Origin: Actinokineospora auranticolor
GTDB taxonomy: Bacteria > Actinomycetota > Actinomycetes > Mycobacteriales > Pseudonocardiaceae
Length of the DNA: 64,000 bases
Direction of reading: 5' to 3'
Assembly (NCBI RefSeq): GCF_002934265.1
Contig: NZ_PTIX01000019.1
Span: forward strand, 1-64,000
Under the pieces are notes generated by a model. It saw only the letters and a list, made by a program, of their open reading frames with translations. It had not been told where the DNA came from and ran no database searches. Shown one piece after another: positions 52,011 through 61,687 of the stretch (within the stretch, counting starts at the first letter, position 1; each line of letters begins with the position of its first letter). The position numbers and the translations under genes are program-made.

Positions 52011-52756
52011 GCGGTTACCCCGGACTCGGCTTCGACCCGACCCCTGGCGACCCGGACGCGGTGATGTCCGTGGTCGCCGAGTACCGGGCCGCGGCAGCCG
52101 CGCTGGCCGCGGTCGGGCCGGACCTGCGGCGGGTCGAGTCGGCCACGGACGGGTGGACCGGCCCCGCCGCCGACGCCTTCGCCGGGCGCGTCGACGCGGT
52201 ACCCGCCGACCTCGACACCCGGTCGGCGAACCTGCGCCGGGCCGCCGACCTGCTCACCACCTGGGCGCAGACCCTGGCGGCGGGCAAGCGCGCCGCCGAC
52301 GACCTGGAGCGCGCGGCGACGCGGCTGCGCGACCGGATCAGCGACGCCACCGACGACCTCCACGCCCGCCGCACCGAACTCGACCTCGCCGCCACCCCGG
52401 TCGCCGCCGCCAAGGCGGGCATGGACCACGCGGCGGCCGAGGCCGAGCTGACCGCGCTGCGCGACCGGCTGGCGGACGTGGTCCGCCGGGCCCGGGTCCT
52501 CGCCGCCGACCACGAACGCGCGGCGGACGAGGTGGCCGACGCGCTGCGCCCAGCACACCGCGCCAAGTCCCCCACCTCGTCGATCGCCGCCCTGCTCGAC
52601 CGGGTGTCCACGACCTCCGCCGCCCTGGGGGGCCTGGTCCTGTCGTCCGGACCGCCCACCCGGTCCACAGGCGCGGCAGGCACCTTCGCCGCCGCCGTGG
52701 CCACCGGTGCCGGGGGCGGCGGTCCGGTGATCGAGGTCGTGGAGCGGGCCAGGTGA
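52007..52756 (+). CDS. WXG100-like long helical protein
   Basis: 249 residues, GTG 52007. N-terminal YPGLGFDPTPGDPDAVMSVV, then an SATDGWTGPAADAFAGR helix-turn-helix (WxG-type turn, then FxGR), long Ala/Arg/Asp-rich coiled coils and an Ala/Gly tail. This is the architecture of the pretoxin-like or putative substrate proteins of actinobacterial type VII systems. 4-bp overlaps on both sides. Confidence 0.7.
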   Translation: MSGYPGLGFDPTPGDPDAVMSVVAEYRAAAAALAAVGPDLRRVESATDGWTGPAADAFAGRVDAVPADLDTRSANLRRAADLLTTWAQTLAAGKRAADDLERAATRLRDRISDATDDLHARRTELDLAATPVAAAKAGMDHAAAEAELTALRDRLADVVRRARVLAADHERAADEVADALRPAHRAKSPTSSIAALLDRVSTTSAALGGLVLSSGPPTRSTGAAGTFAAAVATGAGGGGPVIEVVERAR

Positions 52757-53292
52757 AGCTCGCGGGCGTCGACGGGATCGTGCCCGTCTCGCTGTGCTCG
52801 GTCGACGACACCGCCGCCGAGCTGGCCGCGCTGATGGTCGCCCGGCGCGGGCCCGAGTCCGCGCACGACCCCGGGGTCGGGCAGGCCGCGCGGGAAGCCG
52901 CCGAACTCGCGCACGCCGAGGGCGCCGGGCTCGTCGCCGTCGCCACCCACCCCGACGCCGACCCGGCCGTGCTCGTCGCCGTGGTCTCCACCTCCGACCA
53001 GCCCCACGGCTCCACCACCGCCGACGCCCTGCGCCGCCACCTCGCCGCGGCCGGGCCGGACATCCTGGACGTCACGGAGTCCCGCACCGAGCGGGGCCAC
53101 CCCGTCGTCATCGCCGAACGCCTGGCCGCCGCCGACACCGGTCGCGCCCCCGGCTGCCAGCTCCAGGCGATCGTGATCGAGCCCGACGGCCGCCGCCTCG
53201 CCGTGTTCACGCTGCACTCGACCACCGGCCGCGGCTGGCTGGAACTTGCCGTCCTGCTGGGGAAACTCGTCTCGTCGGTGGACTTCGGCTAG
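52753..53292 (+). CDS. hypothetical protein, last gene of WXG100/PPE operon
   Basis: 179 residues, GTG 52753, overlapping its neighbour by 4 bp. A soluble alpha/beta protein with VSLCSVDDTAAELAALMVAR, LVAVATHPDADPAVLVAVVS, VVIAERLAAADTG and LQAIVIEPDGRRLAVFTLHS. Its position suggests a cytosolic factor such as an EspG-like chaperone, but no sequence signature supports that. Ends 4 bp into the convergent AraC-type gene. Confidence 0.65.
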   Translation: MKLAGVDGIVPVSLCSVDDTAAELAALMVARRGPESAHDPGVGQAAREAAELAHAEGAGLVAVATHPDADPAVLVAVVSTSDQPHGSTTADALRRHLAAAGPDILDVTESRTERGHPVVIAERLAAADTGRAPGCQLQAIVIEPDGRRLAVFTLHSTTGRGWLELAVLLGKLVSSVDFG

Positions 53293-54095
53293 GTGGTGAG
53301 CACCCGCTCGCGGAACTCGCGGGGCGTCGCGCCGACGGCCTTGCGGAAGGTGCGGGAGAAGTGGGCGGCGTTGGCGAAGCCGCACTGGCGGGAGATCTCG
53401 CCGATGCCGCGCACGGCCTGTGCCGGGTCGGCGAGCAGCTCCTTGGCCCGCTCGACGCGCATGGCCCGGATCCGGCCGGACACGCCGTCGCCGTCGTCGA
53501 AGAGCTGGTAGAGCCTACGCCGGGAGATGAACAGGGCGTCGGCGATGCGCGCCGCAGTCAGCGCCGGGTCGGCCAGGTGGTCGCGGATGAAGTCGACCGC
53601 GGCCCGGCGGCGGGTGGCGATCGCGTCCGCGCGGTCCAGTTCCGTGCGCAGCGCGCTGCGCAGCACCAGCTCCACCAGGCCGATCACGTACGCGCGGGCG
53701 CCGTGCGGGTCGACCGCGTCACCGGCGGCCAGCAGGTGCGCCACCGACGACGCGACCAGCGCCTGCACCCCGCGCGCCAGCGGCACCGGCTGGAACAGCA
53801 GCGGCCGCAGCTCGGCGAACCCCACCGACAACTTGCTCGTCGCCACGCTCAGCAGGACCGCGCCGGGCTGGTGCTCGCCGCCGCGCACCCGCAGCGCGCA
53901 CTCGCCGAAGCTCAACGACACCCCGCCCGGGGGGAGCTTGGGGAGCGCGGCGCGCAGCAGGACCTGCAGCTGGTCCGGGTCCGACCGCACCCGTCCGCCG
54001 CGCAGCACCGCGTCCATCGCCTGCCGGGCCGCGGCCGCGCCCGACGCGCGGACCACCAGGTACCCGGCCGCGGGCTCCGCGCTGTCCACGGCCAT
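53289..54095 (-). CDS. AraC family transcriptional regulator
   Basis: 268 residues from ATG 54095, behind AAGG; upstream in-frame codons would overlap the L,D-transpeptidase gene and are rejected. The C-terminal double HTH reads LTAARIADALFISRRRLYQL and IGEISRQCGFANAAHFSRTF, then RKAVGATPREFRE. The N-terminal half is an AraC-binding-domain-like region (AraC_binding_2 type). It may control the operon to its left or the transpeptidase gene. Confidence 0.88.
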   Translation of the reverse strand: MAVDSAEPAAGYLVVRASGAAAARQAMDAVLRGGRVRSDPDQLQVLLRAALPKLPPGGVSLSFGECALRVRGGEHQPGAVLLSVATSKLSVGFAELRPLLFQPVPLARGVQALVASSVAHLLAAGDAVDPHGARAYVIGLVELVLRSALRTELDRADAIATRRRAAVDFIRDHLADPALTAARIADALFISRRRLYQLFDDGDGVSGRIRAMRVERAKELLADPAQAVRGIGEISRQCGFANAAHFSRTFRKAVGATPREFRERVLTT

Positions 54096-54169
54096 CAACC
54101 TTACGTGCCCCGAAACGCCACCGGGGGTGGCCTCCACTGGGGAAGCCACCCTCGGGTCCCGCCCGGCGG

Positions 54170-55390
54170 TCAGTTCGAGGTGGCCGACATCGACGTCCAC
54201 TTGTCCCAGGACACGGCCCAGTCGTAGTAGTCGCCGTCGGCCGAGCTGAGCTGCTGGTTGCTGCCGGTGATCTCCACCGGGTCGCCCGGCAGCACCGAGT
54301 CGTAGTAGATCTTCGCGTTGGCGGGCGAGAGGTTGATGCAGCCGTGCGAGACGTTGCGCTTGCCCTGCTGCGGGATGGAGTTCGCGTAGCCGTGCACGAA
54401 CTCGCCGTTGTTCGAGATGCGGACGGCCCAGGGCACCATCACGTTCTCGTAGTTGTACTTCGGGTTGGTCATGCCGTAGGTGGCGTGCTTGCTCATGACC
54501 ACGTGCGTGCCGCTCTTGGTGACCCGGCCCGGGTCGGACTCCAGGCCCATCGACGCCGGGAAGTCCTGGGTCTGCGTGCCGTCGGTGATCACGACCATGC
54601 GGTGGGTCTGGGTGTCGGCGCGCACGATCTGCGAGCGGCCGATGGTGAACGACGAGGTGATGTCGTCGCTGCCGTAGGTGCCGCCGCCGAGGTCCACCCC
54701 GTAGATGCCGACCGTGACCCGGACGGTGGTACCGGGCTTGTAGTACTCCTTCGGCCGCCAGTGCGCGGTGCGGTCGTCCAGCCAGGCCCAGGCGCCTTCG
54801 GTCTCCGGCGTGGTGGCCACCTTCATCGCCTTCTGCGCGGCGACCCTGTCCTTGACCGGGGCGTCGAACGCGACCGCGATCGGCATCGCGATGCCGTAGG
54901 TCTTGCCGTCGCCGGTGTTCAGGCTCGCGCCCATCTGCCGCTTCGGCTTGACCGTGGTGAACGAGCCGTTGAGCTGCTTGGTCGCGCCGTCGGCGCCGAC
55001 CGCGCTGCCCGCCCAGGTGTAGGTCTTGCCGTAGCCGAGGTGCTCGGTGACCGTCCAGGTGGACTTGTCCGCGGCCAGCTCCCCCTTGACCTGCTTGCCC
55101 TCCGCGTTGGTCAGCGTGACCGCCTGCAGCGCGCCGTCGGTGACCGCCATGGTGATCGGCCCGGCCGGGCTGGCGTCCTTGGCGTCGACCGCGGGCGTGG
55201 CGACCAGCTTGGCCTCCTGGCTGCGCGGCGCCTCGGCGGTCTTCCCGCCGCCGCCACCGCCACTCGCGCTCGTCGCCGCCGCCGTCTCACCGGAGGTGCA
55301 GCCGCTCAGCGCGAGCACCGCGACCAACCCGGCGCCGAGCAGTGCCACCGGGTACACCCGCCGCCGTCCCCCGAACCCGCGCCTGATCAT
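54170..55390 (-). CDS. L,D-transpeptidase lipoprotein (LdtMt-type)
   Basis: 406 residues from ATG 55390 with GGGGGAAGGAAA ahead. Lipobox LALSGC (Cys31), a Gly/Ser linker, two Ig-like domains (PITMAVTDGALQAVTLTNAE; MPIAVAFDAPVKDRVAAQKA), then the YkuD catalytic domain with HGYANS and SHGCINLS (catalytic Cys351). It makes 3-3 cross-links in peptidoglycan and confers beta-lactam (not carbapenem) tolerance in relatives. Confidence 0.93.
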   Translation of the reverse strand: MIRRGFGGRRRVYPVALLGAGLVAVLALSGCTSGETAAATSASGGGGGGKTAEAPRSQEAKLVATPAVDAKDASPAGPITMAVTDGALQAVTLTNAEGKQVKGELAADKSTWTVTEHLGYGKTYTWAGSAVGADGATKQLNGSFTTVKPKRQMGASLNTGDGKTYGIAMPIAVAFDAPVKDRVAAQKAMKVATTPETEGAWAWLDDRTAHWRPKEYYKPGTTVRVTVGIYGVDLGGGTYGSDDITSSFTIGRSQIVRADTQTHRMVVITDGTQTQDFPASMGLESDPGRVTKSGTHVVMSKHATYGMTNPKYNYENVMVPWAVRISNNGEFVHGYANSIPQQGKRNVSHGCINLSPANAKIYYDSVLPGDPVEITGSNQQLSSADGDYYDWAVSWDKWTSMSATSN

Positions 55391-55772
55391 CTGCGTTTCC
55401 TTCCCCCACAAGCCATCCGACACCCATAACGACGCTGTGGCGCATCGGGACGTTGGCCACGTACTTTGTGACTCATGTCACGTTCGCTGGATTTCGCGAG
55501 GATTCCGGAGAGCGATGCGGCCACTCCGGAGCGTACCTGAGGAGATCACCCGCTTGGGCTAGCCGAGCGCCCGTCAGGCAGTAGTGCGGCCAGGGGCGAG
55601 CCGATACGCTTTCGGTTGCAGGCCGTGGTTTCTGTGTTCGTGCTTTTATTCACGCTCGCGGAACGACGACGCGGGCGCGCTGCTTTTCCGCTGCAGTGGG
55701 CGGAAGTATCGCCCGAGGGGCGGCCCGGGGTTGCACGGTGCAACCCCATGCTCCTGCGATGGAGGCAGGTTT
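55391..55772. other. intergenic region with cold-shock leader
   Basis: 382 bases between the divergent transpeptidase and cspA genes. The left part should hold both promoters; GTGACTCATGTCAC (near 55469-55482) is a palindrome-like sequence. The right part is a long cspA leader ending with a hairpin (55727-55747). No further gene is supported. Confidence 0.5.
55727..55747 (+). promoter_or_regulatory. leader hairpin in front of cspA
   Basis: GGGGTTGCA-cgg-TGCAACCCC, a perfect 9-bp stem with a 3-nt loop, 14 bases before the GGAGG ribosome site of cspA. Cold-shock leaders often fold to control translation by temperature; this hairpin is a candidate for that. Confidence 0.5.
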
Positions 55773-55976
55773 ATGGCACAGGGCACTGTCAAGTGGTTCA
55801 ACTCCGAGAAGGGCTTCGGCTTTATCGCGCAGGACAACGGCGGCGCCGATGTCTTCGTGCACTACTCGGAGATTCAGAGCAAGGGCTTCCGCACCCTTGA
55901 GGAGAACCAGCGGGTCGAGTTCGAGGTCGGGCAGGGCACCAAGGGCCCGCAGGCGACGAACGTCGTCCCGCTGTAA
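55773..55976 (+). CDS. cspA: cold-shock protein, CspA family
   Basis: 67 residues from ATG 55773, with GGAGG 8 bases ahead. Complete cold-shock domain: RNP1 KGFGFI and RNP2 VFVHYS are exact, and the whole protein from [17 protein letters not shown] to PQATNVVPL has standard length. It binds single-stranded nucleic acid as an RNA chaperone. The transcript ends at the strong hairpin 55990-56027. Confidence 0.97.
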   Translation: MAQGTVKWFNSEKGFGFIAQDNGGADVFVHYSEIQSKGFRTLEENQRVEFEVGQGTKGPQATNVVPL

Positions 55977-55989
55977 AAGCCGTACAACG

Positions 55990-56027
55990 CCAGTGAGCCC
56001 CGGCCACGCCTGGCCGGGGCTCACTGG
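55990..56027 (+). terminator. terminator after cspA
   Basis: CCAGTGAGCCCCGGCCA-cgcc-TGGCCGGGGCTCACTGG, a perfect 17-bp stem with a 4-nt loop, 13 bases after the cspA stop. No T-run follows. Confidence 0.85.
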
Positions 56028-56098
56028 TGCGGATGTGGTGGGCTGCGGGCGCCGGGAAAGCCGCGCGGGAACGCGACGGCGCTTTCGGCGTCGGTGGG

Positions 56099-56494
56099 TC
56101 AGGAACGCTGCAACTGCTGGGCTTCCCATTCCAGCCGCTGCATGATCCATTCCTGGGCCAGGGCCATCGGGGAGGTCTGGCGGTACGCGGCCAGTTCGCG
56201 CAGCTGCTCGGTGGCCGCGAGGGACAGCCGGAGCTGGAAGACCTCGGCGCTGCCGAAGCGGCGGCCGGGAGCGGTGGTCTCGTTGTCGACGTCCGGGGCC
56301 AGGGCGGCCAGGTAGGACACGAGCTCGTCGTCGGGCACGGCTTCCTCGGCCTGCTCGCGACCGACGGTGCGGTGGCGCCCCGTGTTGGTGCCGACCGCCT
56401 TCAGGTCGGTGCGGCTGCGTCCAAAAGAGGGAAAAGGCACCGGGACACGATAACGGTTCGGCCACGCCGTCGCGACCGATGTGATCGCGCTCAT
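56099..56494 (-). CDS. hypothetical protein with possible ribbon-helix-helix-like segment
   Basis: 131 residues from ATG 56494; internal starts are possible. The N-terminal half is basic and disordered. The C-terminal half has VFQLRLSLAATEQLRELAAY and MALAQEWIMQRLEWEAQQLQ, a strand plus two helices that resembles RHH DNA-binding folds of antitoxins. No toxin gene is adjacent. Function unknown. Confidence 0.55.
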   Translation of the reverse strand: MSAITSVATAWPNRYRVPVPFPSFGRSRTDLKAVGTNTGRHRTVGREQAEEAVPDDELVSYLAALAPDVDNETTAPGRRFGSAEVFQLRLSLAATEQLRELAAYRQTSPMALAQEWIMQRLEWEAQQLQRS

Positions 56495-56538
56495 AGCAAC
56501 CTGATCGCCCGCACCGCGCCGACCTGCGGAAATGGAGA

Positions 56539-56571
56539 GGCCCCCGCGCCAGGGGGAGGAACGCGGGGGCC
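56539..56571. terminator. terminator-like hairpin
   Basis: GGCCCCCGCG-n13-CGCGGGGGCC, a perfect 10-bp GC stem in the 243-bp gap between 56099-56494 and copZ. Symmetrical, so it may end transcripts from either side; no T-run. Confidence 0.5.
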
Positions 56572-56737
56572 GGAGGGGATCTCCACAGGCGCTGACCGGG
56601 GGTGTGTCAGCCCGTCGATTGTTGCACGCGCACGCGTCTCGCGGGAGAGCCTGCGGCGGAAAACTTGTCGGTAATGTTCACCTGATGTTCGTCTTGCCCT
56701 GTGGCCTTCCCACCGCTATGAGCAGCGCGAACGCCGC

Positions 56738-56947
56738 TCAGCCCGCCAGCACGTAGCCCGCCTCCGTGACGGCGGCGGCCACGTCCGCGCGGTCCAGGCT
56801 GTCCGAACTGGTCACGGTGACCGCGCCGGAGGCCAGGTCGACCGCGACGTCGGAGACGCCGGTGATGCCGGAGAGCTCCTCGGTCACCGAGGCGGCGCAG
56901 TGGCCGCAGGTCATGCCCGAGATGGTGTAGACGGTCTGCAGGGACAC
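56738..56947 (-). CDS. copZ: copper chaperone CopZ-like (HMA domain)
   Basis: 69 residues from GTG 56947 behind GAGGAAG. A single heavy-metal-associated domain: SGMTCGHCAASVTEEL supplies the CxxC metal site, followed by GVSDVAVDLASGAVTVTS and the final AAAVTEAGYVL. It carries Cu(I) to a P-type ATPase or sequesters it. CsoR lies upstream on the same strand (121-bp gap), so copper induction is likely; no copA lies in the window. Confidence 0.93.
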   Translation of the reverse strand: MSLQTVYTISGMTCGHCAASVTEELSGITGVSDVAVDLASGAVTVTSSDSLDRADVAAAVTEAGYVLAG

Positions 56948-57068
56948 GGGTCTTCCTCTCGTGGGGTGCTCGCCTCGTCCTGGGTGGGGACTTGACGTAG
57001 TGCTGTTGTCTACCGGGTGCCGTTCTCCCGGGCGCTGCTGCCAACCGGTTCACCGGTTGCCACGGCCA

Positions 57069-57365
57069 CTACGACTTGACCAGTCGCGCGATCGCCTCGG
57101 CCGCCTCGCGGACCTTCGCCGCGGCCGCCTCGTCGCTGGTGCGCGCGGCGTCGACCACGCAGTGCGCCATGTGCTCCTCCAGCAGCTCCAGGGCGAAGGC
57201 CTGCAGGGCCTTGGTCGCCGCGGAGACCTGCGTGAGCACGTCGATGCAGTACGAGTCCTCGTCGACCATCCGCTGCAGCCCGCGCACCTGGCCCTCCACG
57301 CGGCGTAATCTGCGCTGGTGGGCGTCCTTCTTGGCGCTGTACGCGGGTCCCGGGGTGTGCGACAT
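57069..57365 (-). CDS. csoR: copper-sensing repressor CsoR
   Basis: 98 residues from ATG 57365. Helical DUF156 fold: RLRRVEGQVRGLQRMVDEDS, YCIDVLTQVSAATKAL and LLEEHMAHCV provide the Cys-His-Cys copper site; the RRLRRVEGQVRG helix contacts DNA. The operator-like palindrome 57377-57391 stands 11 bases upstream. Controls copZ and probably itself. Confidence 0.93.
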   Translation of the reverse strand: MSHTPGPAYSAKKDAHQRRLRRVEGQVRGLQRMVDEDSYCIDVLTQVSAATKALQAFALELLEEHMAHCVVDAARTSDEAAAAKVREAAEAIARLVKS

Positions 57366-57376
57366 ACCGGCGATGA

Positions 57377-57391
57377 TACCCCTACGGGGTA
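57377..57391. promoter_or_regulatory. CsoR operator-like palindrome
   Basis: TACCCC-tac-GGGGTA, centred at 57384, directly upstream of csoR. It matches the GC-core with flanking TA of known copper CsoR boxes. Confidence 0.75.
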
Positions 57392-57602
57392 AGAGTTCGG
57401 CGTGCGGACGGTGTCGATCACCCGCGCGGCCGTCCGAACGGGTGAGCGCATGATCGGTGAACTCCTGGCAATCCCGACTCCCGGATCGGAAAACCGATCA
57501 CGCACGGCTACTGAGCGTGGGGTGCGTTTCACTCTGCGGGGGGCTGTGTGCGCGGGGACTTGTCTCATAGCCTCACGCCAAACAAAAGCCGGGGAGGCAG
57601 CC

Positions 57603-57848
57603 ATGAGCGGTTCACTCGAGGTGCGCAGTTTCCTTCTCCAGCAAGACAGTCTTGGGGGGTCCGGCCCGTTCTCGACCGGCGTGCCCGCACCCCGGTCCGG
57701 GGAAAGCTCCCGGGTCTCCGACGAGCAGGTCCGCCGCGCCCGCCTTGCGGTCGCGATGGGCGCGCAGTCCGCTGAGGACTGTCGCGAACTGCTCGAGATG
57801 CTCGGTCTGATCGATGGTGAGGACGGGATTCCCGCTGTCCGGAGGTGA
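57603..57848 (+). CDS. conserved small protein of unknown function
   Basis: 81 residues from ATG 57603 with GGGGAGG at good spacing. A disordered Ser/Gly-rich N-terminus is followed by DEQVRRARLAVAMGAQSAED and CRELLEMLGLIDGE, a helical C-terminal domain shared by small actinomycete proteins of unknown role. A strong terminator lies 180 bases downstream (58031-58081). Confidence 0.7.
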   Translation: MSGSLEVRSFLLQQDSLGGSGPFSTGVPAPRSGESSRVSDEQVRRARLAVAMGAQSAEDCRELLEMLGLIDGEDGIPAVRR

Positions 57849-58366
57849 TCGGGGCACGACCATCCGATGTTGACCGAACCGGTCGCGCCGGGTGATCCAC
57901 CGCCAGGTCCCGCCGCCGGACGCAATCCTGCGCGCAGACTTCGAAGATCATTTCCACCGGCCTGGGGGCAGGGCGGGACAATCGAAGGCGAACGGATTCC
58001 CAGCAGACCGGGAAAACAACCGAAAATGGGAAGCGCTGCGATCCCCGCCCGGTGCCGCGGGAAGGGATCGCAGCGCTTTTTCGCGGCCGGGTAATCACCC
58101 CCGAAAAGCGGCCCGCGGCAGCCGCGGACGGGCCCGCCCCGGCACCCGTCGGGCCCGCCGGGGGACCGGCCGGGCCGAGATCGACACCCGACGGCCGCGG
58201 CGGACGGCGTTTTCGCAGGTGGGGACCCATGTGGGTAACCCGTTTTGGAAGACCCAGGGGGTGTGCCCTAAGCTATCGTTGCTCCCAGGGAAGCGGACGG
58301 GCCCCAGCGGTCCCAAGCGGAACCGGGAAGCGCGGTCGATCGGTTCGCCCGGAATTGGTTGGTCGG
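57849..58366. other. intergenic region with strong terminator
   Basis: 518 bases between the small gene and tRNA-Glu, no convincing ORF. It contains the terminator at 58031-58081 and, after it, G/C-rich self-complementary words near 58110-58160. Sequence between 57849 and 58030 could be a long 3' UTR or a small RNA; the last 100 bases hold the tRNA promoter. Confidence 0.5.
58031..58081 (+). terminator. rho-independent terminator
   Basis: AAGCGCTGCGATCCC-n18-GGGATCGCAGCGCTT followed by TTT, a perfect 15-bp stem with a short T-run on the + strand. Confidence 0.85.
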
Positions 58367-58439
58367 GCTCCCATCGTCTAGCGGCCTAGGACTCCGCCCT
58401 TTCAAGGCGGCAGCGCGGGTTCGAATCCCGTTGGGAGCA
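58367..58439 (+). tRNA. tRNA-Glu (anticodon TTC)
   Basis: 73 nt: acceptor GCTCCCA/TGGGAGC, anticodon stem CCGCC/GGCGG around loop CTTTCAA reading TTC, T-loop TTCGAAT, discriminator A. CCA not encoded. Confidence 0.97.
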
Positions 58440-58488
58440 CGGAAGTACCATGTAGTACGGTTGGACCGGCAAGACGAGCAGTACGCAA

Positions 58489-58562
58489 GGCCCTGTGGCG
58501 CAGTTGGTTAGCGCGTCGCCCTGTCACGGCGAAGGTCGCGGGTTCGAGTCCCGTCAGGGTCG
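58489..58562 (+). tRNA. tRNA-Asp (anticodon GTC)
   Basis: 74 nt: acceptor GGCCCTG/CAGGGTC (one G-U), anticodon stem TCGCC/GGCGA around loop CTGTCAC reading GTC, T-loop TTCGAGT, discriminator G. Confidence 0.97.
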
Positions 58563-58623
58563 CGAGTTTCCTGGGTGTCCCATGTCTGCGGAGAGCGCAG
58601 ACATGGGAAACTCTCGGAAGCTT

Positions 58624-58680
58624 CTGGGGGGCGAACCCCCAGACCCCCACGGTGCGAGCTTCACCGGAACCAGCGTGGAT
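58624..58680. repeat. post-tRNA repeat with hairpin, copy 1
   Basis: Sequence after tRNA-Asp beginning TCTGGGGGGCGAACCCCCAG (hairpin) and continuing with GACCCCCACGGTGCG and GGAACCAGCGTGG. A near copy follows tRNA-Phe at about 58919-58975. The hairpin probably acts as the tRNA terminator. Confidence 0.7.
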
Positions 58681-58788
58681 ACGCTGGTAGGTGACCAGCA
58701 CGGATGGGGGTTTTGTGTAGGTGGGGGCGGATGGTTCCCCGGACTGTGGTGTGTAAGTTGTAAGTGCGATGTTGGTTGTGTGTGACTT

Positions 58789-58862
58789 GGCCAGGTAGCT
58801 CAGTTGGTACGAGCGACCGCCTGAAAAGCGGTAGGTCGGCGGTTCGACCCCGCCCCTGGCCA
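58789..58862 (+). tRNA. tRNA-Phe (anticodon GAA)
   Basis: 74 nt: acceptor GGCCAGG/CCTGGCC, anticodon stem closing a CTGAAAA loop reading GAA, T-stem GGCGG/CCGCC with loop TTCGACC, discriminator A. Confidence 0.97.
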
Positions 58863-58918
58863 CGTGCTCGGGCGACCCGTGCCTGCGGAAAGTGCAGGCC
58901 GGGTCGCCCGTTTTCGTT

Positions 58919-58975
58919 TCTGGGGGGCGACCCCCCAGACCCCCACGGTGCGGCTGGTGGCCGAACCAGCGTGGC
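58919..58975. repeat. post-tRNA repeat with hairpin, copy 2
   Basis: TCTGGGGGGCGACCCCCCAG hairpin, then GACCCCCACGGTGCG and CGAACCAGCGTGG, matching the copy after tRNA-Asp with differences only in the middle spacer. Same presumed terminator role. Confidence 0.7.
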
Positions 58976-59050
58976 TGGGGTGCTCCCGTGTTCCTCTTGC
59001 GTGTTCCTCTTGCCTTGTTCTTCCTCTTCTTGCCCTGGGTGCGGGGTGGG

Positions 59051-60758
<1,708 letters not shown>

Positions 60759-61687
60759 TGCTAGCACGCGCGAATGGTGGCATGACCTGTTCGTGGGACA
60801 CCTATACAGACAACAAAGTGGCTTTGCGTACCACTGTGGTCACGGTTGGCGGCGTGTGGAGCGAGCTGGTTCGAGGTTCACCGGTGACCTCGCCTACACG
60901 GGGTCGTTGGGGTGGGGACGAGGGTGTTGCGCCGTCCGGCCCCGGCGACTGGTCCGGTGGCGCGCATCCGCCACCTCTCTCGGCCGTCCAGAGGAGGCTC
61001 CGCCCGGCGGCACGGGCGTTGGTAGAGGTGGTCGAAGTTGATGTGTGAGGCGAGACACAGATAGGTGATGCATATACATGCCGTGATATGGAACGCCCGC
61101 CCCGGCTCGCGGGTCATACCACCCTGCGTGATCTATGCCCGGAGATGCATATCAGGTGAAGTTCCGCTGGTCGGACGCCATAAATTGGGTATTGGTGGAT
61201 ATCTTCCGCCGCTCCCGGCGCAATCCCGATGGCTCCGTACGGGGGCAGGCGAGCGCCGCCTGATGTGACAGTCTGGTGGGCTCACCGGCGCTGTGATCTA
61301 GCCCGCGCTCACTGAATACGGTGACTAGCCGGCCTTAAGTTATACGCTCTGTCACCTGGCCCGCCCGTCGAGCCGGACCGTCCACAGTGTGCGCCGCACC
61401 AGGTGTCACCAGCGCGGTCGGCCTTGGGTTGGTCACGTCTGTGCATCATCGAGAGTTACCCAGTGTGTACTCGGTTGCCTTCACACCGTCGTGGTCTCCG
61501 AGTGGGTTACATAGGAACTAACCCTCCGTGTAACGAGCCCGGGTAACCAAGCGAATGAGCTATCGCAGCCAGGGTCCGACCGCCGCAGCTCGGGAGTTGG
61601 CTCAGCACCACTTTTGTCCACGGCGAGGGCACTCGGGGACGGCCCGTGACCGTGCATGCCCAATCCACCCGAACCGGGGGATACACG
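60759..61687. other. long gene-free region upstream of the polysaccharide cluster
   Basis: About 930 bases with no supported gene. From 61040 it is clearly AT-richer than the genome average. GATGCATAT occurs at 61067-61075 and 61144-61152, with several ATGCATAT/CATATACATG-like words between. The right part leads to the promoter of the sugar transferase. Probably a long regulatory region, possibly with a leader RNA; no riboswitch family was recognised. Confidence 0.55.
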
